From NCBI GenBank assembly GCA_003313425.1, contig NHZP01000003.1, positions 930,001-994,000 on the forward strand: a DNA stretch of 64,000 nt, in the 5' to 3' direction. This stretch comes from Pseudopyrenochaeta lycopersici. Its lineage: Eukaryota; Ascomycota; Dothideomycetes; Pleosporales; Pseudopyrenochaetaceae. Each line of letters begins with the position of its first letter. Position 1 is the first letter of the stretch. Of this stretch, positions 30,923 through 41,793 are shown in pieces. The position numbers and the translations under genes were made by a program. Below the pieces are notes generated by a model. The model was not told the origin of the DNA and searched no databases. It was given only the letters and a program-made list of their open reading frames with translations.

Positions 30923-32972
30923 AGGAATAGGGCATGTGAGACGTGTAGGCTAGGGTACACGAGAAGTTTGGGTTGCACGGTCATGCTAGAGCGCATTTTG
31001 TTAGATGTCCGGTATGGATCAAAACAACATTGTTAATTTGCACGCAGAGCCACCTTGGGTTTCAGAGTGGTGTCCATCGGGGCATATCCATTGAGACAGC
31101 AGCATCTTACAATGTCCACAGAGGAAGTACATGGCAGAGTGAAATTGCACTAGCTCGCACACAGCGCAGACCATGTGGAACGAAACCATCATCTCCTGAA
31201 ACTTACAAAGCATTCTGACATTCGCCCATTCGCCCATTCTTCCGACACCTTCGTCAGCGGAATTCCGCAGCCTCTATCAATCAAGCCCTCCACCTCTCGC
31301 ACAAAATTCGGCGGGGAGGCGACTGAAACCCGAGTGTAGTACGCTTACACCATCTAGTGGGTCCACGACACCGGAGCCACGGAAAGCGAGGAAAACACAA
31401 ATTTGCCAATTTGCCAGTTTGCGTGAAAGGTAATAATTTGATTTTATGTGAGGAAACAACTAAGCAAAGGGAGAAAGAGGATGTGAGTTTTGTTAGACGA
31501 GGCTGAATGATGTTTGGTAAGTGGGGAGGGGAATATTGTGCAATTTTTTGGTAGTAACGTAACAGATTTGCACAATTGGCGGAGGATGAGTAATTGACCG
31601 TATTTCCTGGATGAAAAGTCTCGCCGGGATCCGAAAGGCCGAAGTGTTGTAGTGGATACGATGTGTGATTACTTAGTAAGAGGTCTGGTACCCGCGGCTC
31701 CATGCGCATAGACCACAGGCGAGAAGTGGATACGCGAATGTGGTAGAGATGCACTGGTCTGGAAGGGGCAAGTGTTTGAGAGGATTTGAGTGTGCGTATT
31801 TTGAGGGAGGAGAATGAGTAAGCTGTGGGGATGGCTCGATGAGGCAACAAGTCAACGAGAAGAAAGATTAAGGGGGCTTGGTTAGTGCTGTGATGATTGT
31901 ATCCGTCGATCTCGTTATTGCTGTACATCTGCGATCTGCGGCGGACGGCTGGTGGTGCATAACGTGCGTAATGCAGCTATCGTTTATGCTGGCGCCGATT
32001 GCGGTCAATGTAGTCGAATCGGGTAGTCGTGGTGTAGCATGGGGAAGTTTGAATACGAAGATTTACCAAATCTGCTTCGTCAGCAATGTAAAAGTAAACA
32101 CAATACTGTCGGCCGAAAGGGCCTTGAAGCTGATGAACGTAGATTGATTCGATATGAAGATGTTGTGTCCTGTGCGCTATTACCCAAATGGGGTCAAGAA
32201 GAAGATCTGGAAAGGATACTAAAGTCGATGTTGTATGGGGTACGGCTTGTCAGCCTGGGGTTCCTGCCAGTAACGGAAGCTACTCTTCTCTCTCTCACTC
32301 CGCCATGAGTAATCAATGTCTCAAAAGGACGCAGACTAAACAGGTTCTATTAAGCGAGACTGCCGCCAGGTCCCGAGTGGGGAGCAACGCTAACCGACTG
32401 ACGGGCAGTTTGTGTTAGTAGTATGCGCGTGAAAGGAGGCAATGTTCAGCAGATATTTGATGGGTAGTAGATGGCCAACGTCCAAATATAGAGGCCAAAG
32501 TACATGTATATTGGCGATGGATGTTGTGCGTGCTTTATTTCGATTGCGGAGAAGCATCTTACGAGGTACTTGCATTCGTCGTCGACCCGGCGCAGTACGT
32601 GATTGGAGTAGTCTCTGATCCTCGTTTCGAATCCACGGACGTAAGAGTAGCCAATATCTCCGTTGGCTACGGCCTTAAGGCACATGTCGGGCAGGGCTCC
32701 ACTTCAGCTCGCCAGCAAGGCTGACTGTAATCCGTTTAATATTAAGCTGACTAATAATTCTCTAGACTATAGATAGGGTCTCGAAATCGTTGGTCTGGGG
32801 CGGTTGATCCCGTTGCCAAAAAGCGGCATAGGTGGGAGAGGCGCCGTGCACTGGACGTTCGGATCCACCTTCTGACATTCACAACAGGGCTGTGGGATCA
32901 CGAAAGGTTTGGATGATCTAATACATTAAGAATAGCTCTTTACATCATGGCACGGAGTTCTGATGAGCGGTC
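30923..32972. other. Gene-poor 2-kb interval with one weak candidate frame
   Basis: Between the ends of ARP8 and the pterin dehydratase gene (convergent). The best candidate is 32039-32308 on plus (89 codons, ATG), with charged, protein-like composition (FEYEDLPNLLRQQCKSKHN, ADERRLIRYEDVVSC), but it has no recognised domain. A long minus-strand frame at 31281-31928 has an improbable composition and is treated as chance. No terminal repeats or transposase seen. Confidence 0.4.
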
Positions 32973-33650
32973 TCATTTCTTGAGTCCAATTTCATCCGCA
33001 GTTCGGTCGCAGAATTCAGCCATTTCTACGTCTTTGATGCTGAGCCCTTCAGGCCTATGGGTGGTCCACTCGATTGTGACCTGATTGTACAGATTGGACC
33101 AGGATGGGTGATGCTTCTTGGCTTTACATTCGTCTGCGATCAAGGACATGAACTTCCAAGCCTTGGCGAAGGATGCGAAGGTGAAGTGACGCGTGATACC
33201 CTTCCTCGACACGGTGAGTTGCCATGTGGGAAGGAGGAGGGCTAGCCGATTGGGCAAGTCTGAGGGTTGATTGGCAGCAAATATTATGTCATCTTGGGCA
33301 TTATTGTGCACGGGCTTGTTTGTGTCCGTACTGGAGTTTCGGGGTGTGGTTGGTGTTGACCGGATGGCCGAGGAAGAGGTTTGCGGACCATATAGCGCCA
33401 CAGCATGCGCCGGCCAAGCTGGCGCACGAGATTGGAGCGCCGATGACAGTTTCGTACAACAGTGATGCTTGTACAATGTGGGGTAAGATCTAGTGTGATT
33501 TGCGAGTTAATAACTTGACTGCTGAGGTGATGGATAGCGGCCGTTGCGAACGACGCAGTCAGACGAGGGAATGGCTCGCAGACCCGTTGCGATGGCTGCA
33601 GCTGGCAAGACTTACGGGAGTGCCCGAACAAGGCGCTTGAGCTGTGTCAT
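32973..33650 (-). CDS. Pterin-4a-carbinolamine dehydratase, possibly mitochondrial
   Basis: Two exons, 33616-33650 and 32973-33489; 183 residues. The C-terminal domain is PCD/DCoH: WQLTVSRKGITRHFTFASF, then KKHHPSWSNLYNQVTIEWTT with the active-site His pair, and GLSIKDVEMAEFCD. The enzyme dehydrates 4a-hydroxy-tetrahydropterin during cofactor recycling. The second exon has no ATG before the domain, so an upstream exon is needed. The donor GTAAGT at 33615 and acceptor at 33490 give MTQLKRLVRALPSYPTLYKH, an N-terminus that is basic and free of acids, like a mitochondrial presequence. The domain is certain; the first exon and the targeting are inferences. Confidence 0.78.
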
Positions 33651-34984
33651 TGCAGTAGACGGGGTGTTTTTGTCAAGAGTCACGAGTTGGAATTACTGCT
33701 AGTGGAAGTGATGGGAGCTGGAGGTGGACATGGAGCAGGGTATGACGTTCCTGAGCAAGTGTGGCCAATAGGCAAGCCGGGATTCAATAGAGAATTCAAG
33801 ACAACAATGGAGTTTCATAGGCCGCAGCTCGTGTCCCGGTGCATGCAAATGGGTCTGTGGAAGGGGTCCGTGGATGGAGTCAGAGCTACGTATCGCCCTG
33901 CAGATCCGCTTGGGCCATAGGTTGCGGCTACCAAGAGCTGTCATACGGCAAATGCTTTTGTCCGGTTATCGGGTCATTCTCTGCAATATTATCAAGACAT
34001 CTGGTGGCTGCTGTGGGACATTGGGGGCCGTTTGGCGAAGCAAGTTGTGGGAGAGGAGTGCGAGTGTTAATATCGGCGCGGAGCACAGTGATGGAGTGGC
34101 TCAGAATAGATGAGCGCCGGTCAGCCAGATGTGTTGAGTGTAAATATGCCAGGTCCGCCGCGAGGTTATGCAAGGCATGTAAGGCATGGAATTCAAGGCA
34201 GCTTTTGCGAAAGGGCTGATGAGAGCTAGCAGCGGAGACGGTGGGCTGCCAGAGAGCAGGACATGCGGGAACATCGGATCAGGAAACTTTGATATCCCGT
34301 AATCAACACTCAAAGGGTGCTACGCTGACAATGGACTACTCGGCTTGGCAAGTGTTGGAGACATTGGTCAGCTTCGCAGGCGGGCACGCACAGAGTCGAA
34401 TGGCATGTTTAGTGTCGTTGGCGTGTTGCCCGAGGGAGCGGATGGATTACGGGCGCAGAGCCTTTGTGGGAGAGGGTAGTGCATGCACACAACGGCGAGT
34501 CGCAACAGCGCGACATGATGGCCGGCCATTGTTTGTTCTCGACGAGGGCGGGCGCCCGAGGCCGAAGTGGGCGCGCCTCCGCCCCGGCGTACTTAAATCC
34601 CAACGCCCGCCCTCCTTAGTCAAAGCTGCGTAATCCGCATTTTGGCCAACGGCATCATCAAGCACAGGTGAGCTTCCCGCACCCTCGATTCCCATGAGGC
34701 GCGCAACAACAGCGCCGTCGCAACGCTGCACGCGATCCTTGGCAGCCATGGAGCTGACGGTCAATGGCAGCCAGCCGCCCTATTTCTCTCTCTGCGCGCC
34801 GTGACTGTCTTTCGACCTCGTCGTCGCACGTGCTAGGACGTCACCACCAAGGCCCGCGCCCCCCTCGGCCAGCACCGCAGCTTCAGCTCTGCGTCGGCGT
34901 GCACCCAGCATATAGCTGCAAGCCCGTCGCTGTCTAATCAGCGCCACTGCACCCGTGTCGCGACTCTCGTCCGCAGCGATTTGG
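33651..34984. other. Divergent promoter region of the dehydratase and bZIP genes
   Basis: 1.3 kb between outward-facing starts. GC-rich around 34540-34610. Open frames at 33687-33920, 33839-34219 and 34241-34633 are without features and overlap one another in several frames, so they are not called. No repeats seen. Confidence 0.45.
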
Positions 34985-35999
34985 ATGAGCCGAACCCTCT
35001 ATCCTTCGATCCGCAGTGACGCTGGGTATAGCATGCAGCAGCCCGGCACTCAGGTAAGCCCTTGCTGACAGTTTCACGCCTACTTGTTTGCTGACTCCTC
35101 CCCTTGTAGGACCACAACAAGCCAACCATAGAGATGAGTTCGTCTCGCCCTGTACCAAAGTAGCTCCTGCCGATTACTAACATTCGTCGCGGCGCAGGCT
35201 TAAGAGAACACCTCCTCGCTGCTGGCGCCGGCCAGCCCAGCGTCCAGCCTCTGCCCCAGCATTCGCACACTGCCGGCCCGCCACACGCCATTGACCCAGC
35301 AATTGCAGGCACCGCCTACCAAATGAGCGCCGGCGACCCCAACGACGGCAACACGAGCGAAGGCCGCTCCAAGGGCCGGCGAGAGCTGTCCACGTCCAAG
35401 CGCGCTGCCCAGAACCGCGCTGCCCAAGTAGGTGCATCCAGCGCACAACCTGTGTGGACCCCCAAGCTAACCCCTACCAGCGCGCCTTCCGCCAACGCAA
35501 GGAGGAGTACATCAAGCAGCTCAAGGACCAGGTCAAGGAGTTTGAGCAGCTATGCGAGCTGTACAAGACCCTGCAGACGGAGAATTACCAACTGCGCGAC
35601 TACATCATCAACCTCCAGTCGCGCCTGCTCGAGACTCAGGGCGAGATCCCACCTGCGCCAGCCGGTGTTGACCTCAACCGGCCCCACGGCGACCCTGCAG
35701 GCCTGAACCAGACCCAGCCACAGCAACCACAACACCAGCAGCAGTCCGAGCAACCGCAGCCGCAGCCGAGTCCGAACAACAACAATGCCAACAACGGCGG
35801 CCTCTCTGAGCGACAGATTGGCGAGCTGCAAATGGCGGCTCAAGCTGCAGCTGCCGCCCAGCACGGCACTTCGGGAAATAAACATTCCAATTCAGAGGGC
35901 TCCTACGACTACGCTGAGAAGCGCCAAAAGGTCGACGAGTCGCCGCAAGGTCAGCACTCCTTGTCGCCCTCCATCTACCCCAACCCAAATACTTATTGA
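34985..35999 (+). CDS. bZIP transcription factor, fungal AP-1/Yap-like
   Basis: Four exons: 34985-35053, 35110-35159, 35205-35427 and 35481-35999; 286 residues. The basic region and zipper are split by the third intron: STSKRAAQNRAAQ joins RAFRQRKEEYIKQLKDQVKE, followed by heptad leucines and similar residues through FEQLCELYKTLQTENYQLRD. The NxxAQxAFR signature places it in the Yap/Pap1-like class of fungal bZIPs, nuclear DNA-binding dimers often used in stress or nutrient responses. N-terminal exons encode MSRTLYPSIRSDAGYS and EHLLAAGAGQPSVQPLPQHS. The C-terminal half is Gln/Asn-rich, with a likely nuclear signal EKRQKVDE. The acceptor at 35205 is chosen because the nearer AG (35197) breaks the frame. 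Confidence 0.85.
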
Positions 36000-37202
36000 A
36001 AGCCAGTCGGTACGATCCACGGCTTACCAGTATAGTAGGCTCAGGTACTTCTACGGATTACGACGCCTTTGTCAATGAGCTTCAGCAGCCTAGTAAATAC
36101 GCTGCTTGATGCCTACTCTTGCATCTGACAACGCCCACGCACAATTCAACTTCGCTGCGCCTTTTAATCTGTTTTCCAATTTCCTTCTTACGATGTCATG
36201 CATAGGTACCCGAGACTTGTCCACGGCCCGGGTCGGCGGTGTTCTCAATATGGGCGTCCGGAGTACGGTTGGCTATCATATACTCCTTTTTTTTTGAAGT
36301 ATTCTCGCCGTCATCTTGTTTACAGGATATTAGGGTGTTCCTCCTGCGGAGGACATTGTTTATTTGTTCAGTGCAGATAGCTATACCGCTTTGGGCTTCC
36401 AAGAAATCTTTCAAGCAGCGCTTTAGCTGCTTCATTATTCCAAGAGAATCCTTCAACGCTTTTCCCTGAATATCTTTACGTCCCCAGGAACTGCTGACGT
36501 ATTCTCACATTTTGCCAAGAGCGTCTTATATAAGCCGATGCTTAGTGAGATCTCAGGGGGCTTGATGAGTAAGATGTATCTCCTGATGTTCTATTCCAAC
36601 CCACCACGAGAACCAAGCCAAATGCTCCTTTGCAATCATCCTCGAGGTCGAAAGGGAAAGTGATAATGATTTTGCTGCATGAAAAACGGGGACCTAAGGA
36701 ATACGCTGACCGGAACGATGTGTATCCGATGCCTTGTTTTTCTACAACGAGCGTTTTTGCCTCCACCGCCGAGTCTGAACATCATGTCAACATCAGCCGA
36801 TCCATAGCAACCAACTAAGCCCATCGATCCATTAACACAGAAACCTACAACTCGCAGTAGTCCTACCATCTCCCTCTGCAGCTTTACCAAATACCCCCTT
36901 TGGCAATACTCCCATCACCTCAGCTCAACGCATCTCCACCCTCCCCCCAGCGCCACCCCACTCGACAAGCCCCCCCGATACGCGTGCATCTATCTGTAAA
37001 CCTAAAAGTCTCCGCAGATCGCAGCCGCTGAGTAATAATCCCTTTCATTCACACAAATACCCAAGTTATACTTACTAACACACCCCTGTCTCCCTCTCCC
37101 TCCTCCTACTAACATGGGGACTAGTAAGAATGGCGATTACCTAATTTTATAAATACAAAGATGAAAATAAAGTTGACTTGAATTTCGACTAGCACGCCTC
37201 CT

Positions 37203-37226
37203 CGTCGTCGTCGTCGTCGTCGTCGT
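37203..37226. repeat. (CGT)8 microsatellite
   Basis: Eight uninterrupted CGT units in noncoding sequence, about 200 bp from a second array of the same triplet. Confidence 0.95.
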
Positions 37227-37422
37227 GCTCCCGCCCGTCTTCCCGATGATGGCGCGGTGCGTTCCTGTGTGGGGGTTGCGATTACCAATTCCCTGATTAG
37301 GTAAGGTGTGTACTTGGGTAGGGGGGAGGGGGAAGGGGTGTGGGGATGGAAAAGTACAGGTAGTATGGCTTGTTGTAAGTGAGGAGTTAGCGCATTACTA
37401 GTGTAATGATGATAACAATGAT

Positions 37423-37464
<42 letters not shown>
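37423..37464. repeat. (GTC)14 microsatellite
   Basis: Fourteen uninterrupted GTC units, the same triplet class and strand as the array at 37203-37226. Flanked upstream by imperfect ATG/ATA triplets. Confidence 0.95.
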
Positions 37465-37466
<2 letters not shown>

Positions 37467-37881
37467 ATATTGCGAAGTCGTGTGCCGCTTACGTAGACAG
37501 AATATTAGACAAGCATGTGCCAACAGATTTCTTGCACGCATATCAAGAGCAATATGGACACTACTTTTGGAGTACTATATCCAGAGTGGATTTTCAATGA
37601 GTAAATCGAGGTAGATAGAGTATACAAGGGAAGAGCGTAGAGTGGGCCAGAAGACGAAGCACCGACAAAGCCGGAACAAGACGATGAGATACTTGCGTCG
37701 AAAAAACTGAACATAATTCTCATAGAGATGACCACTCCTTTTCGGATTTCCAAAAGCTGATTTCCAAAGCTGATTTTATACATCCCTCCCATAGAGCTCC
37801 ATTATAACGCCGCGCAATGCTGTTTGTATGTGTATCGTCACCGCGTGTGCATCCTCTCCTTCGACGGTGTAGAGAAGCTCA

Positions 37882-38996
37882 TTAATTGTATTGCCTCCTC
37901 TTAGCATTCATCTCCTCCTCTTTCGCCTTCTTCGCTTCTTCCAGCTTTCGGATTTCTCTCGCAACACCTCCACTGGCTGTCCACCTGCACTTGTGTTAGC
38001 TCCAGTCAACGCCACACGGCCACATCCCAGCACTTACCAGGTGTCAGTTCCCCATCTAACAAGCCTTTCCGCCGCTCCTGTCGGTCCATCGATCGCTGGC
38101 CTCACGTCCAGGAAGAAGACGGGCTCACCAGTGGGCTCCGGTTCACCCTCATAGTAGTCTATCACGTACCGGACCTCTTTGCAGCCCTTCTCATCGCACC
38201 TTTGCACATACCAGTCATGGCGATCAAAAGGCGGTGCGGTCCCGTATTTCTCCGGCATCGCCCAGCCAAGCCACTGCAAAATCTGGCTCTTCGGTGTCGG
38301 TTCGTCGGGACGGCCTGTGAAGCGGAGGAGTTTTGGGGGAGGAATGTCTGCTTGGTTCCATGTCGTCGTGTCGAAGGGGTCTTCTGCAGTGCCTAGAGTC
38401 AAGTTGGCATGCTCTTCGCCCTTTGCGCAGATGCGGTATCCTTCCATGATGCCACGCGAGAAGCGGCGCTCCCAGCCCATGATTTCGGCCCACGCGCCCT
38501 CATTCAGGAAATTGTGCACGCCGACCATGGATTCCACGGCGTCGATGGGCGTATCGGTATAGCCTTTTCGTAGCATGGCATTGTACATTTGCTGGGGTGA
38601 TGGATACTCCCAGAGCGAGCCGTCGCCTTTGGGAATCGTCGATCGTTCGCGCTCGAGGGGCAGGGTCTCCGATTGTGTGTCTGCGCGCTTGTTTGACAGC
38701 TCAAAAGGCATGTTGTTGAGGGGATTTAGGCGAGAGAGGAGGCCTGTCTTTGGCGGTGCGGTGGTCGATGACGATGTGTCGGGAGGGACATAAGGGCAAG
38801 CGCCCTGAGGCGTCTTCTCTGCGACCACGGGCGGTGTTGCTTTCTTGTGCATTGGACATGATGGCTAGTGAGCTAGTTAGATGTGCACGTGAATGAATGT
38901 AGATGGGAATCGTACAGGAGGCTCTGCGTTGCCTCGTGGCATTGGGTGCGGCGCAACAGGCGCGGAAGGTGCAGTCTCTGCCCAGAACCAACCCAT
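37882..38996 (-). CDS. CYC3: Cytochrome c heme lyase (holocytochrome c synthase)
   Basis: Three exons: 38916-38996, 38038-38864 and 37882-37984; 336 residues. The enzyme attaches heme to apocytochrome c in the mitochondrial intermembrane space. The first exon encodes MGWFWAETAPSAPVAPHPMP; the splice creates PPSCPMHKK with a Cys-Pro heme-binding motif (Cys30-Pro31). Core blocks are SLWEYPSPQQMYNAMLRKGY, VESMVGVHNFLNEGAWAEIM, LLRFTGRPDEPTPKSQI, FDRHDWYVQRCDEKGCKEVR and YVIDYYEGEP, including the conserved His of VGVHNFLNE. The final exon adds a charged tail EIRKLEEAKKAKEEE. Length and order match fungal CCHL. The first-exon motif and the joins are all in frame. Confidence 0.92.
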
Positions 38997-39153
38997 CGTG
39001 AAGTGATATTGTGTAGAATGAGGAAACGCTGCAGGAGAGGCGTGTGAGGGTTAAAGGCCAGGGAAGATGCGACGGGTGGCGGAGATTGTCGGGAGAAACT
39101 TTTGGTGCAGGGTCCTCGTCGTCATCGCTCTAAGCAACCCCTGCTGCGCTCCG

Positions 39154-39158
39154 ATTGG
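39154..39158 (-). promoter_or_regulatory. CCAAT box upstream of the heme lyase gene
   Basis: ATTGG on plus reads CCAATCGG on the minus strand, about 158 bp upstream of the heme lyase start. It fits the HAP/CBF binding core known to control respiratory genes in fungi. A single short motif; function inferred. Confidence 0.4.
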
Positions 39159-39303
39159 TTCCGCATTGCACAACAAGTGAATGAGACACAAGTTCAGATG
39201 AATTTGCGAACAGAGTATTCTACGTTTACAGTGTCATGCATTCGAATCTCTCGTATTCATACACGTCATAGCAATAATCCTTCTCAACTGCAACGAAAGC
39301 CTT

Positions 39304-40486
39304 TCAAGAACCCGCCACCTTCGCCAATTGACCAGTTCCTCTGGAGCTGAAGATGGCCATGATACCGAAACTACCATAGAACAAGACCATGGGATACGCA
39401 ACGAGACCCCTCATTGACGTCATTCGTCCTGAACATGTCAGTATGCAATGACACATGACCAGGAGAAGCTGAAACTTACCGACGACTGTGAACATTGAAC
39501 TGGAGGAGTATGCGCACCACATAATGGCTAGACTTGTGAGAAGGTAACCGAAAAGGCCATCCAAGGGTATAATAATTCCGAAAATTGCGACAAGTACGAG
39601 AGGAAGGAGGCAATAGCCCAATACAGAAGCCGATCGGGGAAATGTCAAGGATGAACCAAGGTGAGAAACAGTATGGCCATGGTCTCCGGATCCTGCCTCG
39701 CCGGCATTGACTGGCGGGGACATGAGAGACAGAATTTGGTGAAGAAGAATGGTGCCCACGAAGGCCAGACCTATATCATCTTTAGTCTTTGTTGGTAATG
39801 GTTGTGCAGTTGGACCTACCGTAGATGTAGCCAAAGTGGAGCTTGCCAGATAGCTATAATGCGTTAATATTCCATGCTTGTAATTTTGAGCGTTTGCACT
39901 TACCAATAATGATGTGCCAAAAATCAAGAAGAAAAGGATCGGGCCTGCAACATCACTGTCGTCCATGATGTGCTGATCAATTCGTCCGAAAGGGTTCAAT
40001 ACAGCCAGTGTCTAAATCTCAAGTCAGCATTATATCCCAAAGTCATTATAACGAGCTGCATATACCTTCATCTGTATGTGCCTAAAGTTTACTCCTAGCT
40101 CCTCCACTATGCATTGTCAGCTGGTTGGATAGGTCCGCGGGGTTGGGCTTGCTAACACAAGGGCGGTTCTCCTTCGTATCTGCTCCAAATCAGTAAGAAT
40201 TCTTTGTCCTCACTCGTTCAACATACCCTTCTGTGCCAAACGCTGCAAGCCAGCCAGTTCGGAGTCCTGATACGCCCATGCCCATTTGTCCACTCACTCC
40301 CGGTGCCGAGAACCCCGCTCCATACTGTGTCGGATACGCTTGACTTTGTGATGCGCCATAGCCCGCTTGGAAAGGGGTGGAATGTCCTGAGACGGGCTGG
40401 TTCGAGAACGATGAAGAGTAAAACTGGAGGTTCTGTGCATTTCCACCACCATACTGTGGGCTTTGTCCGTAGCCGTATTGCGCCAT
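39304..40486 (-). CDS. YIP1: Yip1-family Golgi/ER membrane protein
   Basis: Seven exons: 40227-40486, 40157-40179, 40066-40106, 39904-40011, 39820-39853, 39480-39770 and 39304-39428; introns 47-54 nt; 293 residues. Yip1 binds Rab GTPases and acts in ER-Golgi vesicle formation. The N-terminus is Gly/Tyr/Gln/Ser-rich (MAQYGYGQSPQYGGGN). Then PPLLEELGVNFRHIQMKTLA and VLNPFGRIDQHIMDDSDVAG, the family signature, followed by about five membrane segments including GPILFFLIFGTSLLLSGKLH, FGYIYGLAFVGTI and GLVAYPMVLFYGSFGIMAIF. The second exon is only 23 nt yet encodes the first part of PPLLEELGVNF; the unspliced frame runs through several introns and gives a false protein. Confidence 0.92.
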
Positions 40487-41310
40487 GTCTGCTACTACTG
40501 TGTGTAAGAGAAGAAGGCGATCGAAAACAGGCGGTGGTGTGTCGCGATCTGGTCGGGGAGGTGATGTGGGAGCCTGGCGAAGCTTTGGCGGGAATGGTTT
40601 GGGTGAAGATAATACGTGGAGCGAGCGTGTACGTCACTGGTCGTGTTGAGCAGATAAAGACAGATGGCGCTATTTGCGAAGACCAAGGTGGAGGACAACG
40701 CTAAACTGCCGAATTCAGCGTAAAGAAGCAATTGCAAGTTGTGACTTTCGAAGCTCAAATTGGCATGAACATGTCTTCGTGTCGCTTCTCGGGGTTGCAT
40801 GTACCTGATTCGCCGACTCTCCACAAACGCAGTCACGTGTTGGACTCTTGCGCGGCCTTGGCTGGCTGGTTAGTCCACTTGTGATGGATGATGGCTTGGA
40901 TTTTGACGACACGATCTTTGCAGTAAGATATTGAAAATTATAGACACAATCTAGACGACACGATCTTTGCAGTAAGATATCAAAATTATAGACACAATCT
41001 AGACGACACTATCTTTGCAGTAAGATATCGAAAATTATAGACACAATACATTCAACACTCCCTATGCATCAAGATCAGCGAATAAAAAGCGTGGGCGAGA
41101 CGCGTGGCCACAGGTTGTTGAAAGGTGATTGAGTTTGATTTTGTATCAACAAGACTGAGAGGGGTATCTGATATCAATGCTAAAAAGAGAGTCGTCAATA
41201 ATGTCCAGTACCTGCCAGAAGTCCTTCCATCAATATGCAATTCGTTATCGTTTCCCAAACCTATAGCCATCCAAGGCGAGCGCATTTTATCCAATCCCTT
41301 ACTAAAACAC
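40487..41310. other. Intergenic, YIP1 upstream region
   Basis: Upstream of YIP1 and downstream of the small zinc-binding candidate; contains the three-copy repeat listed separately. No gene supported. Confidence 0.5.
40905..41048. repeat. About 49-bp tandem repeat, three slightly diverged copies
   Basis: Copies at 40905-40953 (49 bp), 40954-41001 (48 bp) and 41002-41048 (47 bp), each starting GACGACAC and containing ATCTTTGCAGTAAGATAT, then an AAAATTATAGACACAAT stretch. The core ATCTT...AAGAT is an inverted repeat. Located 420-560 bp upstream of the YIP1 start. Confidence 0.95.
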
Positions 41311-41754
41311 TTAATACATTTCAACTGTCCGTCGAGAAGTGTAGTTGCACCAATCACACTGTAAGAATTTTAGTCGGTTATATAAAACAGCGTTCAGTAG
41401 GGTATTCATTACCATTGTCTCCGAAGAAGCATCATTGTCCTCCCGGCAATACTCATTCTGGCATTTCTTGCACGTACGAATGAACAGCTCTTTACAGCTA
41501 ATGCACTGTCACGTATTAGAGTGCAGAACGGTGTACATAGGGTGGTATCTTACAGTATGGCCACAGCCAAAGCAGTCACGTCTTACGCCGATGATCTGTG
41601 TTTATTCGCGTCAGCCTATGTCTTGTTCAAAGATGGAGCACATACCTTGGCGCGCAAGTGCCAGGGTTCCAGGTGCAGTTATCCAATAGCCAGGCTCTAC
41701 GGACCAGTCTTGGGGACTGGTGTCCGGATTCCAGCTACATCGTAACAGCGTCAT
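41311..41754 (-). CDS. Small zinc-binding protein candidate, or 3' exons of the F-box gene
   Basis: Four exons inferred on minus: 41642-41754, 41554-41581, 41413-41505 and 41311-41358; 93 residues. It starts MTLLRCSWNPDTSPQDWSVE then PGYWITAPGTLALARQ, followed by a cysteine-rich tail: RDCFGCGHT, CISCKELFIRTCKKCQNEYC and MCDWCNYTSRRTVEMY. The spaced CxxC pairs suggest one or two zinc sites. The last two introns have clear GTAAGA/GTAATG donors; the first uses a weaker GTGCTC donor to keep frame. It lies 39 bp after the F-box stop on the same strand. An intron of about 48 nt spanning that stop could instead fuse it to the F-box gene. Function unknown. Confidence 0.5.
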
Positions 41755-41793
41755 GGTAGGGCCGTTGTCTCTCGCGCGCCAAGGTAAATCCAG

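Larger units (their letters stand above)
36000..37881. other. Convergent intergenic region with trinucleotide repeats
   Basis: 1.9 kb between the 3' ends of the bZIP and heme lyase genes. It contains a C-rich tract near 36930-36980 and two CGT-type microsatellites (listed separately). Open frames across the microsatellites encode only homopolymers and are rejected. No gene supported. Confidence 0.5.

Noticed and set aside
31281..31928. 215-codon minus-strand frame
   Set aside because: Composition is random-like, rich in Ser, Leu and Arg, with no domain and no conserved start context.
37121..37468. Long minus-strand frame with an Arg-rich start
   Set aside because: The N-terminal poly-Arg is only the (GTC)14 microsatellite read as codons; the rest has no domain.
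39304..39999. 231-codon frame ascribed to YIP1
   Set aside because: It reads through three introns of YIP1; the conserved hydrophobic blocks are continuous only after splicing.
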